Shown: positions 12,703 to 27,049 of the stretch, one piece after another
Numbering within the stretch: the first letter of the stretch is position 1
Layout of the letters: each line of letters starts with the position of its first letter
Translations under genes and position numbers: made by a program
The notes under the pieces: model-generated
Databases searched by the model: none
Seen by the model: only the letters and a program-made list of their open reading frames with translations
Told to the model about the DNA's origin: nothing
Assembly: GCA_013180625.2 (NCBI GenBank)
Contig: SNVD02002656.1
Location: 38,309 to 102,308 of the forward strand
Source of the DNA: Boswellia sacra
Lineage: Eukaryota; Streptophyta; Magnoliopsida; Sapindales; Burseraceae
Reading direction: 5' to 3'
Length of the DNA stretch: 64,000 nt

Positions 12703-15620
12703 ATAAAACTCACCACCAAAGTGCAGTGATGAAAGTCGGCTTTCTTTGGACAAAATAATGTAATTTTTAGGGCCTTAAACTAGATCTTTTCTATTTTAGG
12801 AAAGTTTTAAATCATTAATAACTTTGCGTAGAAATTTACGTATAGGAAGCAGTTTCTTTTGACAGTTTTCTTTTAGCTTCTAGTTCGTTTATTGTGCTAA
12901 TAACTCAAAACTTTGCCAAAAAATGGAAAGTTGAATTTTATTGTTATTTTTATTTTTCTGCTTTAGTCCTTGTTGCTTAGGGCTTTTGAATTTAAAGACA
13001 CATGTAACTGTAGTGTTTTATGACATAAAACAAGGTTATTACCTATTCCCTAGGGAATCAACAAGACTTTGACGCATAGTTAACCGGTTTTTATTGTGAA
13101 TGAATGCAATAGATTGTTGGTAGGTTGTGAACTTTTTCAGTATTGATGGTGTTTCTGATATATATTTCCGCATCAGTTATTTCCCTGGTTCTATGGCCTA
13201 TCTGTGAAGGCCCTTGCTGGGATATGGCTTGGTGGCAAAATTTCTTTGCTAGAGTTTTAGGAATTCAAAAGGAGTCTTTTGTTATTGTTTCATTTAGGAT
13301 TCATATTTTATAGTTTCAAGCCTCTAAATTAAGGATTGCTCTAGCAGATAGCTCATCGAAAGGTTCAGAAACTCATGTCACAAATACTAAGCATGAGGGA
13401 GTTGATCATCTGGTCTTAGAAAATGATAGTTGAATTTTTTTTTTTTTTTAGTGAAATAAAATCTTGTCTTGTCCTATTATGACATGTATCAATTTAACCT
13501 GTCAATTTATTTATTTCACACCCTACCTTCAAAGTATTTCCAATAAAAAAACAATGATGTGATCAGTGATCCTTATATTTGATATTACTTTATAATTTTC
13601 TCATCACCGAAGGATTAAGTGTATTGAACAAATTTGGTCAATGATACTTTTCTGTTATGAAGTTTAACCAAACACATGGAAGATAGTAGTTGACAATTAG
13701 TAAGAAATAAATTTTTTACCTAACTTTGAAGAAATCATCACATGTTTTAAATCTTTCAAAACTTCTAATGAAACTACAAGAAACCAAATGACAAGATAAT
13801 GAAATTATGGACAAATATCCCCTCCTTGTCCTATTTCTATCTCATTTTTTTTTACCAATGTGTGACTAATGGTTATAGAAAATGAATTAATGAAAAGAGA
13901 GAATAAATACGCATCTCAATCATCCATTAATATGAAAATCTACATATCAATAGATCCTCAAAACTTGAGACAAATTTAGATAAGTAAGAGATCCTAATTC
14001 TAAAAATATAATGTTGTTCGACACTTTTATAGAATCTAGTAGCATTAAAAAGTAATTTTAGAATACAATTACAGGCTGAGAATACAATTATTAAAAAGAA
14101 CTATTATTACATTAAAATTATTTTTTCATAGTACCTTGGAAAACTACAAAAATCAGTTCAATTAAGGGTCTGTTTTGAATTTTAAAAAACCCTAATTTGT
14201 TTTGACGGTAAACAAAAAGTAATCTCTTTGTTTCCTAATATGGTTCTATGTCAAATATCAAATTTACCCTTACTTCCCGCAATGCGGAGGTGCAGAACTT
14301 AATTAACACACTACACATCACTCAAAAACAGTAAGTACGCAACGTTGCAAGAGAGCTCAACAATTTTCTAGGATCTGGCCGTTTGTGTAGCTATCGAGCT
14401 ATCCTTGACAAGTGTTTTATGGAGTGTTAGTGATTAAGCGAGTTTGTTCGGCAATCTGATATCACTAAAAACTCAATGTTTTAGTTATTCAATAAAAAAA
14501 AAAAAGTTATCTTTTTAAACCAATTTCCAAGAATTGGCTTTTTTTTAAATTTTCCCAAATATTTTTACTTTCTTTTTTCTTTGATAAACCCCTCTTTTAG
14601 GGCATTTACCAATTTTAGACAGGTTTTGTATAATAAGCAATAATAATTTTTTCTTTTAGTATATAAAATCACTTTTTAAAGAGTCCTAATAATAGTCATT
14701 CTGGAGGTTTTGCATGATTCCTTCGGTGTTAATGAGTTGTCCTTCGAAATCTTCATCGTCATCACGAAATTAATAGTCCTAAGTTTGGTCCAATAAGCAT
14801 CAAAGAATAGACGAGAGTTACGTGTGAAACCATTAATAAGATGTATGTGACTTTTGGCAATAGGTCAGTCATCTTATCAGGTCAAAATAACAAAGCAAAT
14901 TCAAGTCAACTTTGAAAAATTCACCACCCCAAATTGGCCACTTCGCACTATATATTCGTCAAGTCTATGCCAAACTTTACATAGAAAAAAAAAAAAAAAT
15001 TCTATTCACACATGTGGGCTGTGGCATTTGAATGGAAACGAAGCTCTCTCTAATACCGAATAACCAAAATAAGAAAGCATGAAACACGAAATAATCACTT
15101 AATGATAAAGAATTATATATGAATACTTGATGCAAAGTGATATTATAATTTATAGAGCAAAGAAATTCTTGAGTTAGGTTTTCGAATATACCCACATTTC
15201 CCGTAGTGACAACACTTTCGATTATCAAATCAAACCAAATAAACCAAGAAATGACTTTCTTTTTATTATTTTCTTTTTAATAGTCTCTCCTCTTGTTTAG
15301 CCTTTCTGAATATGTTAACTTTCAATATTTGGGAAGAGACATTTGGCTCTTGGGTTCACTGAAGAGACACTTTTTTTTGCAATGTCCCTCTCAAATAATA
15401 TATATTGCACTACGGCTGCCCAGCCCAACTGCCCAAGTCCAACTCCACATTCCAGGGATCCATGTCTATCTTATCAATTCAGTATACAACTAAAATATAA
15501 AATATATTATCAATACAAGGATTCTCTCGTCTGCAACGACAACTTGTACAATTGATTACATACTTCTCAACACCCACTTAATAAAACTATAATTTACTCA
15601 CAATATAACAATTGTATAAT
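12703..15620. other. AT-rich intergenic DNA
   Basis: No gene, RNA or well-bounded transposon was recognised. Short frames around 14850-15560 have no conserved features. Confidence 0.5.

Positions 15621-15656
<36 letters not shown>
15621..15656. repeat. (AC)10(AT)8 microsatellite
   Basis: Perfect AC dinucleotides are followed directly by AT dinucleotides in intergenic DNA. Confidence 0.95.
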
Positions 15657-18246
15657 TATTTTTTGAATAGGTTGAGTGATTTATAACAATAATTAACCTT
15701 TATACAGCATTATGTGATTTAATCTATATACGTTAATCTTTAATACGTTATCTCATATATAAGGACCTGTTAATATTTAATTTTTAATGCATATAATCAC
15801 GTATAAAAGTTTTATATATACTTGAATATAAATTAGGATTCTCATACCACAACAGAAATTCAAATTTGTGATACTTATTTAAAAAAGTTCAAAAATTAAA
15901 TTTGTAAATTGTAGCTCGAGGTTGATATTTAACCTTTAATAATTATGATAATTAATCAAGTTAGTAGGCAGCAAATGCCCTTTATTTGTTAATTATTTAG
16001 AAGTAAAGGTTAATTGGTTTTTAATTAATGGGTTTGGAATCTTGGACAACGCAAGATTCTTAGGATCAGAATATCTTCTTCTGTCGTCCTTTCCAGGAAG
16101 ATAAGTTAAACAAAGAGAGAATATACTGGAACAATAAGATGATGCATGATAAGTTATATGCACATTTGTGCATTAAAAAATCTTTGAATGTTAAAATAAT
16201 CAAAGTCTAGAAATTAAAAAATAAGAAAATATGCCTAAGTTCCTAGTATATTCCAGTGTGGACCACTGAGAAATATAGAGTAGAACGTATACAGAGTACG
16301 TTTAAATTTGTTTTTATATGTTATAAAATATAGGTAGTGGCTGTGCAATGAGCTAATCAAATGGCTACAACTAAAGCTCTTGTCCTTTGTGAAATAAATA
16401 TATAACATTGGCCATATGGGCCTCACTCAATTCTCAAATCGCCACGTTTATTTTAATGTGAATATCACCTCCAGTCTCTGTGCGTATGTACAAATTTACC
16501 TTTCTAGCGGTTGCACGCATCAATCATAAAATATTTGTAATCTTTTTCTCGAGAACCTAGTCCAGCGAAATGGAAGTAGTGATTTTACAATATATTTGAT
16601 ACGTCACTGCATCCATTTCGTACAAGGATCGTAAATATGAAAATTTAACTCGTATATAATTATAAAAAAACTTATAAATATAATATTTAACTTATACATG
16701 TTCATTTATAACTTTATATGAATGGAATTTATATATACATATTTACAAATTTTTTAAAATGAATGATAAGTTTTATATATGTGTTTATAATTGTTATTTG
16801 TAGATATTCGTCGGTTTGAATTCAATAGATTTATCTAATAACCAATCTAATCTAATATTAATTGGTTTAGAAATTTTTCAATCCAATCTAATATAATCAA
16901 AGATCGAAATCCAATACAATCTAATATTATAGAAATATCATCCGATCCATAAGAATATAAATCTATCCAAACTTAGAAAACTTCAAAAAAATCCAATGAT
17001 CCAATAAAAACACAATTCAATATTATATGATATAAATATAATATAATATATTGATGTAAATTTAAATATGAGTAGTAGCTCATAATATAAGACATAAAAA
17101 TCATTTTTTAATTAATTAAGGTGCCTAAACAAAAATAAGAATAAACAATTATATCATTTCAATACACGTTACAAATTTAAATAAATTTATAGTACTCCAA
17201 CAAGCCATGCATAATATGAAACAATTTATTTCTTAAATTAACTCCAACACCCATCTATAATATAGAAATCGTATTTTTTTGTTACTTAATTTAGGCTTAA
17301 GCATATTTTATTATAATAAAATTATAATGGGTTAGTCACTTTTATTTTTTACATCGTTACATGTTTTCTTTTATTATCTTTTATTAGATTAGATCAGTTT
17401 ATAATAGATTTTCATAATAAGATCTATCATCCGATTCAATTAATTCGATTTTTTAAACTCATAATCCAATTCAATCCGTCGATTAATCAAATCCAATCAA
17501 AATTAGATTAGTTTAAATTGAATTAATTGGTTTAGGTGGATTGGTTTAGATTTTAAACACCTTGAGTGATATAACAGTATATCCAATATATTATATTTAA
17601 ATCTAAATAATTGTTAAGAATACGTGAAAAAAAAAATCAAACTCTTAGAACTCTTTCAAAAAATAGTTAAATCTTTTTTTTTTTCCTAAGTATTAAGCTA
17701 TCGATTACCGTGTTAAAATCTATTCAATTAGTCTGTTAGATAGTTTAACATTGTTGTCAAAAAACAATAAATGAGTGTCTAACGGGAGTTGAATTGTCAA
17801 ACCATTTTAGATACTTGTCCAATAATATGTTGAGCTATTGAGTCTTGCATTTGCATCTAAGACATTGAACGTATATTTGGCAGCTGGCGTTAAACTTGGC
17901 TAGAGCAACCCAATTTATCAAGATATAATTATTTCTCTAGGAAAAAAATTAAAGAAAAGAGAAGAAAGAAATCTTAATTTTTTTTCTCCAATAATAACAG
18001 CAATAGAAGGGTAACTTTAATTGATCTCAGTTTTGTTTGTTTATATTTTTCAAATTCTATTTTATAAAAATATATATTTTTTAATATATTTAAATTAATA
18101 TCAATCACATATAAATCTTAAAACTCAAAAAAATTTAATACTCATCATATATTCTCTTAAAATTTTAAAAATAAAAATTCAAAAAATACAAAACTAGCTC
18201 AAAAGCCAAGAAACTTAACTGATAGATTAGTTAATTTGGGCTTTAG
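15657..18246. other. AT-rich intergenic DNA with 'ccaat/attgg' low-complexity repeat block
   Basis: From about 16800 to 17570 the sequence is dominated by reiterated 'aatccaatctaat' and 'ttaattggttta' motifs. The left half is the approximate reverse complement of the right half (16830-16930 against 17450-17560). This suggests an old non-autonomous element, but no target duplication was found. The rest contains nothing I can support. Confidence 0.4.
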
Positions 18247-18573
18247 CTACGGTGTCTCGGTTGTACCAGGACACCACTTTTCTAAATTTTTTTAAATTTA
18301 GTGTAAAAGTTATAAATTCTTATATAAAAATCGTAAATGTGAAAAAAAAGTTGTAAATGAAAAATTATATAACTATTTTCAATTTGTTGTAAATTAGAAT
18401 TTTTTGTAAATTAATGTAAAAATTATAAATCATTGTATAAAAATCGTAAATGTGAAAAATTATTCATTTACGATTTTTTTATATTTATAATTTTTATATA
18501 AAAATTTATAACTTTTATATTAAATTTATAAAAATTTTATAAATAATTATACGGTACAATGATTGTACCGTAG
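18247..18573. mobile_element. MITE-like inverted-repeat element
   Basis: The left end starts CTACGGTGTCTCGGTTGTACC. On the opposite strand the right end starts CTACGGTACAATCATTGTACC. The interior holds further self-complementary blocks (AAAATCGTAAATG at about 18445 against CATTTACGATTTTT at about 18468), so the whole could fold into a hairpin. No clear target duplication was seen. Confidence 0.5.
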
Positions 18574-19595
18574 TATGACCCGTTAATTTTAACTGATAAC
18601 TAATTGCTGTCTAAATTGTGGCTGACCTGGTCCAAAGAGGTCGCAAAATACCTCTCGTTTTGACCCTCTAAAGTAAATATTATCAAACCATTCAAACGAG
18701 GAAGTTTGGAGGGTACGTACGTACCTTGCAAACCTTGACCATATGCACTATTCATATTCTTTCCTCTTTGAAGAATCGATGTGATCACATAAATGTGCAT
18801 TTCTAATTAATAATTTTAACGAAGGAAAAACTGACTTACATGCAACCATCTTTATGGGCACGAATTAGTTAATTTGCTAACTAAAAGATTTGGGTGTACC
18901 TTCAATTTGGGATTAAGTGCATAATTAACTTTCTTGAACAGGAAGGTTTCTGACAAGTCAAGATTCTTATAGCCACTTATCATATATACACGTATATATA
19001 TTGTTGCAGCTGCAAGGCAACACCTGATCACCTTAAGGAAAAGCAAGGAAGATTATTGTTTCAACTTTGTCAATTAAGCTTTAAATTTCCTCCCAAGAGG
19101 TAAACTACCCATACCACTATCATATATCTTCTTGACAAAGAAAAGGTTGAGTCCCCGTAATAACATACATGCAAATGCAACTGCTACAAGGTAACGCAAC
19201 AATTTTCCACCAATTTGATCGTTATAATTACCGAGTTGAAATGTTTCTTGACATCTCAAAGTAAGACAACAAAGTGACAAACTGTGGTTTAATTTCTGAG
19301 ATCAAAATCACAAACAGTTGAGGAGCTGGTTTGGAAAAAATGAATGCAACTGTTATTATTAGTTGGGTATTCTAGCTTCTGGAAACAGTTTGGTGAACTA
19401 CGAAGATACTTATTCAAGAAGGCTGACTGTCACTGTCCAACAAACTCAGATCTAAAATTATACACTCAGGGAATAAATTTAAAAAAGAAAAAAGAAAAAA
19501 ACCAAGATGTCATGATGATATACATGTATATCATGTAGGAGTTTCTACCAAGGCTTTGTTACAAAAATTTTACAGCATTCTGATTCTGTGGATGC
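18574..19595. other. Intergenic DNA and 3' flank of the HHO gene
   Basis: No gene was recognised between the MITE and the HHO stop codon. The part next to 19596 should contain the 3' UTR of the minus-strand gene, although no clear polyadenylation signal was assigned. Confidence 0.5.
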
Positions 19596-21410
19596 CTAAT
19601 TAAGCAGAGGAGAAGATGTAGTGGTATGCGTTGAGGAAGATGTGGATGGAGAATTAGAATGCAGGGTGCCTTCGCTGTGGCTGCCTCTTTCTTCTGATTG
19701 CAAGTGCTCAGACTGTGCCTGTTGTGATCTTTGCATCAGTGATTGAGGAGCTGGACATGCTGGTACTGCTACTGGTGCATAGACTCCCTTGGTGTTGGTG
19801 TTGGTGTTGGCGCCGGCTGCAGTTGCCGCTTCACCTGATGCTTTTGCTGCTACGGCCGCATACTCGGGCGGTGGCACCCATATGCCTCCAACAACTACAA
19901 ACTGCGGTGCTTGAGGGCTGGCATTATTGTGGACTGTTGGACTTGGTCTCCGTGTATGCAATCGATATTTCTGAAACAAATTAATTGGATGATACATATA
20001 CGGTAAGCAAGATTGAAGATTAAGTGTAGTCTAAAGCAATTAATGTGGCCAACAATTCATGTTCAGACTGCACAAATGACTTTGTACTTGCACTGTCATA
20101 ATCACACAACAAATTAAAAAAAAAATGATTCACTAAATATCAACCAAATATGAAGTTAATAGATAAGATAAAATTTGAATCTTTCAGTTAATGGTTTATA
20201 TTGCCGTAAATCTTATCCAATTCAATTATATATCTAAATGCAGTATTTTCATCTTAATAGATAAGGGCTATCCTAATATGTCAATTGCAGTAAAAATTAT
20301 AAAACGATATTTCGTGGACAGAAATGAAATAATTAATAACAACTACTAACCTGTAAATGGCTCTTCACTTCGTCATTAGTGAGCCCGTCAACTTTCATTA
20401 ACTCCCTAATTTGCTTGGGCGTAGCAGCTGCAAGACATTGAATGAAACCTTCAAATCAACAAAAGCATTCAATGATTGCGAACTGAAAAGCGATTAGAAG
20501 AAAAATATTCAAAGGAAACGTACCATGTGAACCACCAAGTTGTTGAAGGGCGTGCAAGAAGCGTCTATGCAATTCAGGTGACCAACAACGTCTTTGCTTC
20601 CTTGGAGGCTGCTCTTCTTTATCTTCCTTTTTACCACCACCACCGCCTTTGCCGAGTGTCTGAGTCTCTGTGGTGGAGCTAGTAGCAGAAGCCGACACTG
20701 AAGAATTATTGGCTTTACCTACTGATTGATCAGTAGTCTTTTCTTCGCTTTTCTCTCTGTGGAAAGGCTGAAAAGCCCCACCATTTCTCTTCACCTCCAC
20801 CACTGTTGCTTTTCTAGGCACATCCTAAAAGACCGCCAAAAAAAAAAAATTTACTTCCTTTTTACTTCTGTAACTAACTTTCTTCGCCACCAAACAAAAA
20901 GTTAAGCCTTTGAAATATTTATTTAAGTGTACCTCTTTAGAAGGTGGATCCGGGGATTGATTCCACAACTGCACAGATCTAAGCCAGTCAGACTTCTTCT
21001 TGTCAATAATATTCTTCTCCGGTGGCTTATGTGAATGTTGCTCATCATTTTCATCTTCTGATGAAGCCCTCTTGAGAGGGATAAACTCCTCCAAGACAGG
21101 AGCATCACTTGATGTCTGCTCCGAACACTCCGATTGGCCATGCATGAACTCCGTCGTCGTACCGGATAACTCCCTCCTGCATGCCTCAATCGCTACAACA
21201 ACCCCACCCCATAATCAAAATCTGATCTTTTTATATTTATTTATTTTTAAATAAAAGAAAAAGAAAATCCTACACACATATGTACATACCTTGTGTTACA
21301 AGCTCTAAACACAAAGGAAGCTCGCGTTGAAACACCTGGATCTTCCGCTTTTCCTCCTCTAAAGCTTCCACATACTCGTGACACCTCTGCACTCTTTCCG
21401 CGTAATCCAT
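19596..21410 (-). CDS. GARP/G2-like MYB-related transcription factor, NIGT1/HHO type
   Basis: Five exons on the minus strand give a 377-residue protein: 21410-21290, 21192-20933, 20824-20524, 20427-20351 and 19970-19596 (TAG). All introns are GT-AG and phases match. The N-terminus ([20 protein letters not shown]...) is the amphipathic/coiled region typical of the HHO (HRS1 homologue) family. The middle is acidic and Ser-rich, with [12 protein letters not shown], a motif common in this family. A basic [14 protein letters not shown] block starts the single G2-like domain, which continues over the exon 3-4-5 junctions ([31 protein letters not shown]) at about residues 198-256. The Gly/Ala/Ser-rich tail contains [11 protein letters not shown], also typical. 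In Arabidopsis, HHO/NIGT1 proteins are nuclear repressors in nitrate and phosphate starvation responses. That role is inferred here from family membership. The exact paralogue (HHO1-6) cannot be set by eye. The gene appears intact. Confidence 0.92.
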
Positions 21411-22070
21411 CTCTCCGTCACCCTCAAGCTCAAGGTATAAGTTTAAAGTTAGAGTTAGCTTGCTTCTATGTATGTCTGGAGGACTGGATTATAAAGATGG
21501 TGTTGTGTTGTTGTTGCAGACGATTATAAAAAGAGAGCTGGGAGATAAGCATAGGTAGATCCGAAAGAAAGAGAGGGGGAATAAGGGATCCCAAGCAGAA
21601 CCAAGGAAAGGAATAATAAGAATAAACTTGGAAGGTAAAATGATAAATTTGTAAGAAGAGAAGCGAGAGAGAAATAGAATATATCGAGGTCGGGGCGTCG
21701 CGTAACCAGAACGAATCTTTATGAGGGGGTTTTGTTTGGTAGAGCTTAGAGAGAGAGAGAGATTATATAAGGAAATAGAGAGAGATAGAGTTGAATATTC
21801 CAGGGTGTGATTCGCTTTTCGTCTCTTCCATGTGGGCTGGCAATGATGTCACCTTCTTTTTCTTTTCTCTCTCTTTCCACAGATAAGATCGAACTAACTC
21901 TATCCCTCTCTCTCTCTATCTAATCAATCTATTGCATTTGCAGCCTACTAGACTTCGCAATATGTGAATTTCTCTTCTGTGAACGCCGTCTCATCCTACT
22001 TGCTGTGGATCCTTCCTCCTCTCCCTCACACCTCATGTCTCTACCGTTACCTTATATTATATTTACAAAA
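21411..22070 (-). promoter_or_regulatory. Upstream region of the HHO gene (GA/CT-rich, TATA box)
   Basis: On the minus strand a TTATATAAT TATA box lies at 21763-21771, about 350 bp before the start codon. It is followed by GA/CT-rich DNA that would form the 5' UTR. CT-rich tracts continue at 21870-21930, upstream of the TATA box. TATA plus Y-patch-like tracts is a common plant core promoter arrangement. No specific transcription-factor site is claimed. Confidence 0.5.
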
Positions 22071-24990
22071 CTCTTCAAACACATATTTAATACAATATTT
22101 TAAACAAAATGCAACTATATAATCACCAAACCCTTATAATGTATAACATAGTTAAGTTTTATTTTAACAATATAAATAAATTTAAATAGCTTCATATTAT
22201 ATTTAACCTAAAAAAGTATAAAGGAAAATTTTCTCCAACTTATTTGATTTATTAAAAATACTTTTAATAATTCATTGTTTTATAAATTTTAATAAAATAG
22301 ATACTGATGTATTAATTTTCTTAAAAATAATTAAATTTAAAAATGATTATTTTTAAAAAAAGAAAGTCTAAAGAATTTTTTTTAAGGTTCCTATGACTTT
22401 TACCCTCTTTGTAAACTATTTTCTTTTATACAAATTTTAAGTAAATATTTAAATAAGGAAAATTTTGAAAATATTTTTTAAGAAGACATTTATCAAAGTA
22501 TTTCATCAACGGTGAATTCTGTGCATGAGTCATTTATTAAATTTTATTCACAATCTTTATGTTGCATCAAATACTGGGATGAAAATGTGCCAAAGTGGGG
22601 CTCATGAAAATATCACAGGGACGTGCGTAGGCTAACATTTCCATTTCATTTGCAAAATTTGCCTGCTTGGATTTTTTAGGGACTATGTTTCTCTCTCATT
22701 CGAATATCCCTTGAGAGGGTGGAATCACGAGAACGCTTTGTAAGAGAGGAGGAATCTTGTGAGCGTGCACTCACACTGCCCACGCCGCGTATGATTGGGT
22801 CCTCAACTTATTATTGTTGTGGCTTTTCATGCCTTCAAGGGCCATCCAGTTTATCTTACCTCTACCCATTATTTCCTCGTTTTACGGTTCGGTGAATTAT
22901 TGATGCACCCATTCGCTTGGTACAGCGCGTGACTGACAAACCGCCAGTAAAAGTCAGACGTAACAGGTTTCGTGTTGGGCCCACATTGTTGACTCTACCC
23001 GCTATGCCCAAAGGCCAAATGTTCGTGGGGATAACCACGAAATTTAATTGTCATTTGCTATCCTTCACAGTCCATGAAATTCACTTTTATTATTATTACG
23101 GGCGTTTAAAATTATCCGACCCATTCGTGTTTTATCAGGTTTATCAAATTAAAGACAGGTTATGATTTTAAAAAATTTGAAATCAGATTATTTAAATCGG
23201 ATTTTTTGTAATCAAGTTTAAAATCAGATTTGATCCATCTGACTCGATAAAACCTGACACGATGAAAAATTTTTTTAGGTAAATAAAATTTATCACGTGT
23301 CAATATCTTATTGATCTTTTTTTTTTGCGTCTTATACCGACCAGACCCAACCATTTACTACATAAAATAAGTTTTAAAAATGTGTGAATTGGGCCGCTCG
23401 ATCTGACCAATCCGACCCGATCCCACCATTCGGGTTACACCCGGGTTTTATATTTCAAAAATCCGATCATTGGCCAAATTTTTCGAACCCGACCATGCAT
23501 CGAGTCATGTCGGGCGGGGGCAAAACCCGACCCGACCTGAACTGTGTGCACTCCTAATTATTATTATAATATATAAGTATTTGTTAACATTTGTATTGAA
23601 TGTCCAAAAGCTAATATTTCTGTCAATATGTTCTTTTTTTTTAACTTGTAGTTTTATTTCATATATTAAAAGTATACCTATATATCAATATTTGAGAAAA
23701 TTATTGTTCAAGTTATTAAATACTTTGTAATAATATCATTTTAATTATTTTATCCTAAAAAATAAAATACTAATATAATAATCGTATGAGTTTGATTTAT
23801 TTAAATTTATATAATTGTGTAAAGGTTATTCTTTTTATAGGATTTGATATAGGAATAAGCTAGGCCTGCCAACAAATAAATTTATAAATATTCAAGGACT
23901 ATAATATAAAATGTGATAGATAATAATTTTTTAGAATATAAAAATTAGGTTATGTATAAATAGATCAATAAATGAAATTTATGAATTATTATATAAAATC
24001 AGGGAAAGGACGGGGGATTTAGATATTTTACATTAAGATAAGATAAAAGTTATAATTTTTTTTAGATTTTTAGATTTAGGTAAAATGATTTTACAATCAA
24101 CTTTAAAATTTAAAAAATAAACTCGTTAACTTGTCTTATTTAAAAAATCAGTCAAATTTAGATTTTCATACTAGATAGAAAAAAAAAAAAAAACCCCCAC
24201 TTAGCCTCTTCCTTATATAAGATATTTTTTATGGCTAAAATAAATAACAAATAATCATATATTATTAAAAGAGGTTTGATACAAATGATATAAGATTGAA
24301 GGAAAAGATTAATCTTTTTATTACTTATCAATTTATGTGAATTTTTCCAAATTATTTTCAAGTGACTTTAACAGCTTAATTAGGATTAATAAATTGTACT
24401 TTCTAACCAAAACATGTCTCTTTGTTTATATTAAAATCTATCCATTAAAAGAAAGTAAAATTACATAATTCATACTCTATGACAATTAATTCATTAAAAT
24501 AATGGAAATGTTTGTTAATTTTAAGAATTTCTTTTACCTTTCTTTTATTACTCCAAACATTAGAAGAGAGAATTTTAAAAATATGCCCTTGTCTATCATA
24601 TAGTTAAGTAACCTGATACATGTTGTGATCTTATTTTGGTTCATATGCCATTATGCATCTTTTTTTTTTTTTTTTTTTTTGCGATGTCAATATACAGAGA
24701 GAGTTCCATTCCATCAATTTGTCAGTCTAAAATCTGGTAATTAGCATCATACTTTAGACACTTTTTATTTTATAAAATTTAATCTTGTCTATTTTAAGTT
24801 TGATGTAGGTTTTTTTTTTTTACAACGACAATGATAATAATTATTAAGTATTGTTGAAGTGAGAATGAATAATCATATATCTATAACTTATTTATAATCA
24901 ATTTTTTATATGACATGAGTTGTCAAAATATCATTAGATGAATAATTACTATATCATGAAACTTAATATTCTTTATTTTTTTATTTTTGT
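22071..24990. other. Intergenic DNA with a 'cccgaccc' repeat block
   Basis: 22880-23560 contains many CCGACCC / GGGTCGG type motifs (about 23100-23130 and 23395-23545), as in common non-autonomous plant repeats, but ends could not be fixed. The remainder is AT-rich, with a 22-base T run near 24659, and shows no gene. Confidence 0.4.
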
Positions 24991-25640
24991 CTCATCAAGT
25001 GATGTTTTGGGCTAGTTTAGCGTTGTTGTTGCTATACAAAAAATTACTTTTTTTCTATAGCAACAAAAAACCCACGGGTGTTTAAGGTTGCTTTTTGAGC
25101 TTTTTCAAAAAAAAAAAAAATCTGTTATGGAAAAAATTAGTTTTAAAGAAGGAGCCACAACCACCTGCTTTTGAAAACTAGATTCTGCTTCTAAAATGTT
25201 AAATGTCAAAATTATCCTCGTATTTAAATAGAAAACTGGCATAAATAATTATGTAATATTTCATAATCATTTTTATATTTTTTCTTTTTTAACTATTTCC
25301 CACAAATTCTTTTTTCTCATCAAGTGATGTTTTGGGCCAGTTGAGCGTTGCTGTTACTGTAGAAAAAATCACTTTTTTCTATAGCAACAAAAACCTATGG
25401 GTGTTTAAGGTTGCTTTTTGAGCTGCTTCAAAAAAAAAAAAAATTGTTATGGAAAAAATTAGTTTTAAAGAAGGAGGCCATAGTCACCTACTATTGAAAA
25501 CTAGATTCTGCTTTTAAAATGTAAAATGTCAAAATTATCCTCACATTTAAATAGAAAATAGGCATAAATAATTATGTAATATTTCATAATCATTTTTTTA
25601 CTTTTTTCTTTTTTAACTATTTCCCACAAATTCTATATAA
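24991..25640. repeat. Tandem duplication, about 325-bp unit
   Basis: Two head-to-tail copies start with CTCATCAAGTGATGTTTTGG at 24991 and 25316. They run in parallel through TGTTTAAGGTTGCTTTTTGAG, a poly-A run, GGAAAAAATTAGTTTTAAAG and AACTATTTCCCACAAATTC. A third partial copy of the last block lies near 25690. The outer right region at 26275-26360 carries an inverted relative (GGTTGCTTTGATAT on the minus strand). The unit may therefore be the duplicated left end of a hAT-like MITE spanning about 24991-26360. Confidence 0.75.
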
Positions 25641-27049
25641 ATTATTTATATTAATATTTTATAATAATTCTTTTTCTTTTTTTTGAACTATTTTCCACAA
25701 ATTCTATATAAATTATTTATAATAATATTTAAATAATATTTTAATACTTATCTTTTTTTAATCAATTTGTTAATTGTAATTATACCTTTTTTAATCAAAT
25801 TGTTAATTGTAAAAATCATGTTTAATATAACAAAAATATCAATTCAACAAAATATATTAAAGAATTACGCTTAATATGACTAGTCTAATCAATAATATAA
25901 CTAAAACATAACCGATTTTCATAATCCATATAATCATATAAAAATAATACAATTTTAAACACTCATTAAACTTCTAGTGGTATTTATGAAATATTATTTA
26001 AATAATTTATATAGACATTGTTGGAAGTAATTATAAAAAAAGAATTGATTATAAAATATTATTTGATTAATTTATATAGATAATGTTGGAAAAAATTTAA
26101 AAAAGGAAAAAGAATTGATTATAAAATATTGAAATAAATATTAATAGGTAATAATGCACATGTTCAGTTTGATCATTTGTAAATAATAAAAGCTATAACA
26201 AAAGGAATCCAAATTCCTTTACATTACTTTAAAAAAATGAAACAATTTTTAAAAATTAGTTTATCAAATACCTTCCTTTTTTTAAGTTGATTTTTCTGCA
26301 GTAAAGTAGAAGCTGTTTTTTTTTTTTTTTATATCAAAGCAACCTCAAACTGGTATTTTGCTAACTCAAATTATATAAAAATTAATTGTAGATAAATTAT
26401 AGATAAGTGTAATATCACTTGGGGAGAAAACACTCCAAAGAGATCTGGGATTTGAAAAAGCGGCAAAAAAGAAACAAGGGTAAGAATTGGTTGGGAGAAA
26501 AAACGTAGAAGAGCAATGTTGAAATTCGTGCATGGGCCGGGCTCCTAACCTTTGCAGCTTTAGAGTGTCAACATAATTTTGGGATATTAGGACCAAAAAT
26601 AATTATAAAACATAAATTTAACCAATAATAATTTCTTCTACTTTGTCGAATAAAATTAATTAAATTGACCGGTTTCAAAATTAAAGGGATGCTCCTAGTT
26701 GTCCACGTCACATCACATAACATTATGACAAATAAAGTAACGAGAACCAAACTCCTTGTCAGTAGAAACAAAGATGTATCACCAACACCGGCCCAAAATA
26801 TTCTTAGAATATCCTTTCCATTTCTTTTCATGGCCCGTTCGTATTTTGGAGATCAAGTAGAAAATGTGAGGATTGATGGATGTCCACTAGGCTACTAAAG
26901 CTTCTCAAAGGTTGTTCAGCTTTTGAAATGAGAAATATTAAAAAAAAAAAAAGAAGAAGTCAAATTAGTGAGTCGTGTAGATTTATTATTTAACCAAATT
27001 CAAAAATAAATTATAAATATGCCTTTATTTTCTTGACCATATATATAAC
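25641..27049. other. AT-rich intergenic DNA / possible MITE interior
   Basis: The first 700 bp may be the interior of a MITE-like element whose left end is duplicated at 24991-25640. No gene is supported. Overlapping frames at 26366-26898 lack conserved features. Confidence 0.4.

Noticed and set aside
24659..24681. Poly-T run as a terminator or LINE tail
   Set aside because: No flanking target duplication or LINE 3' UTR was found. It is a simple homopolymer in AT-rich DNA.
26366..26898. Three frames of 76-87 codons
   Set aside because: They overlap in opposite directions and have no conserved motif or splice context.
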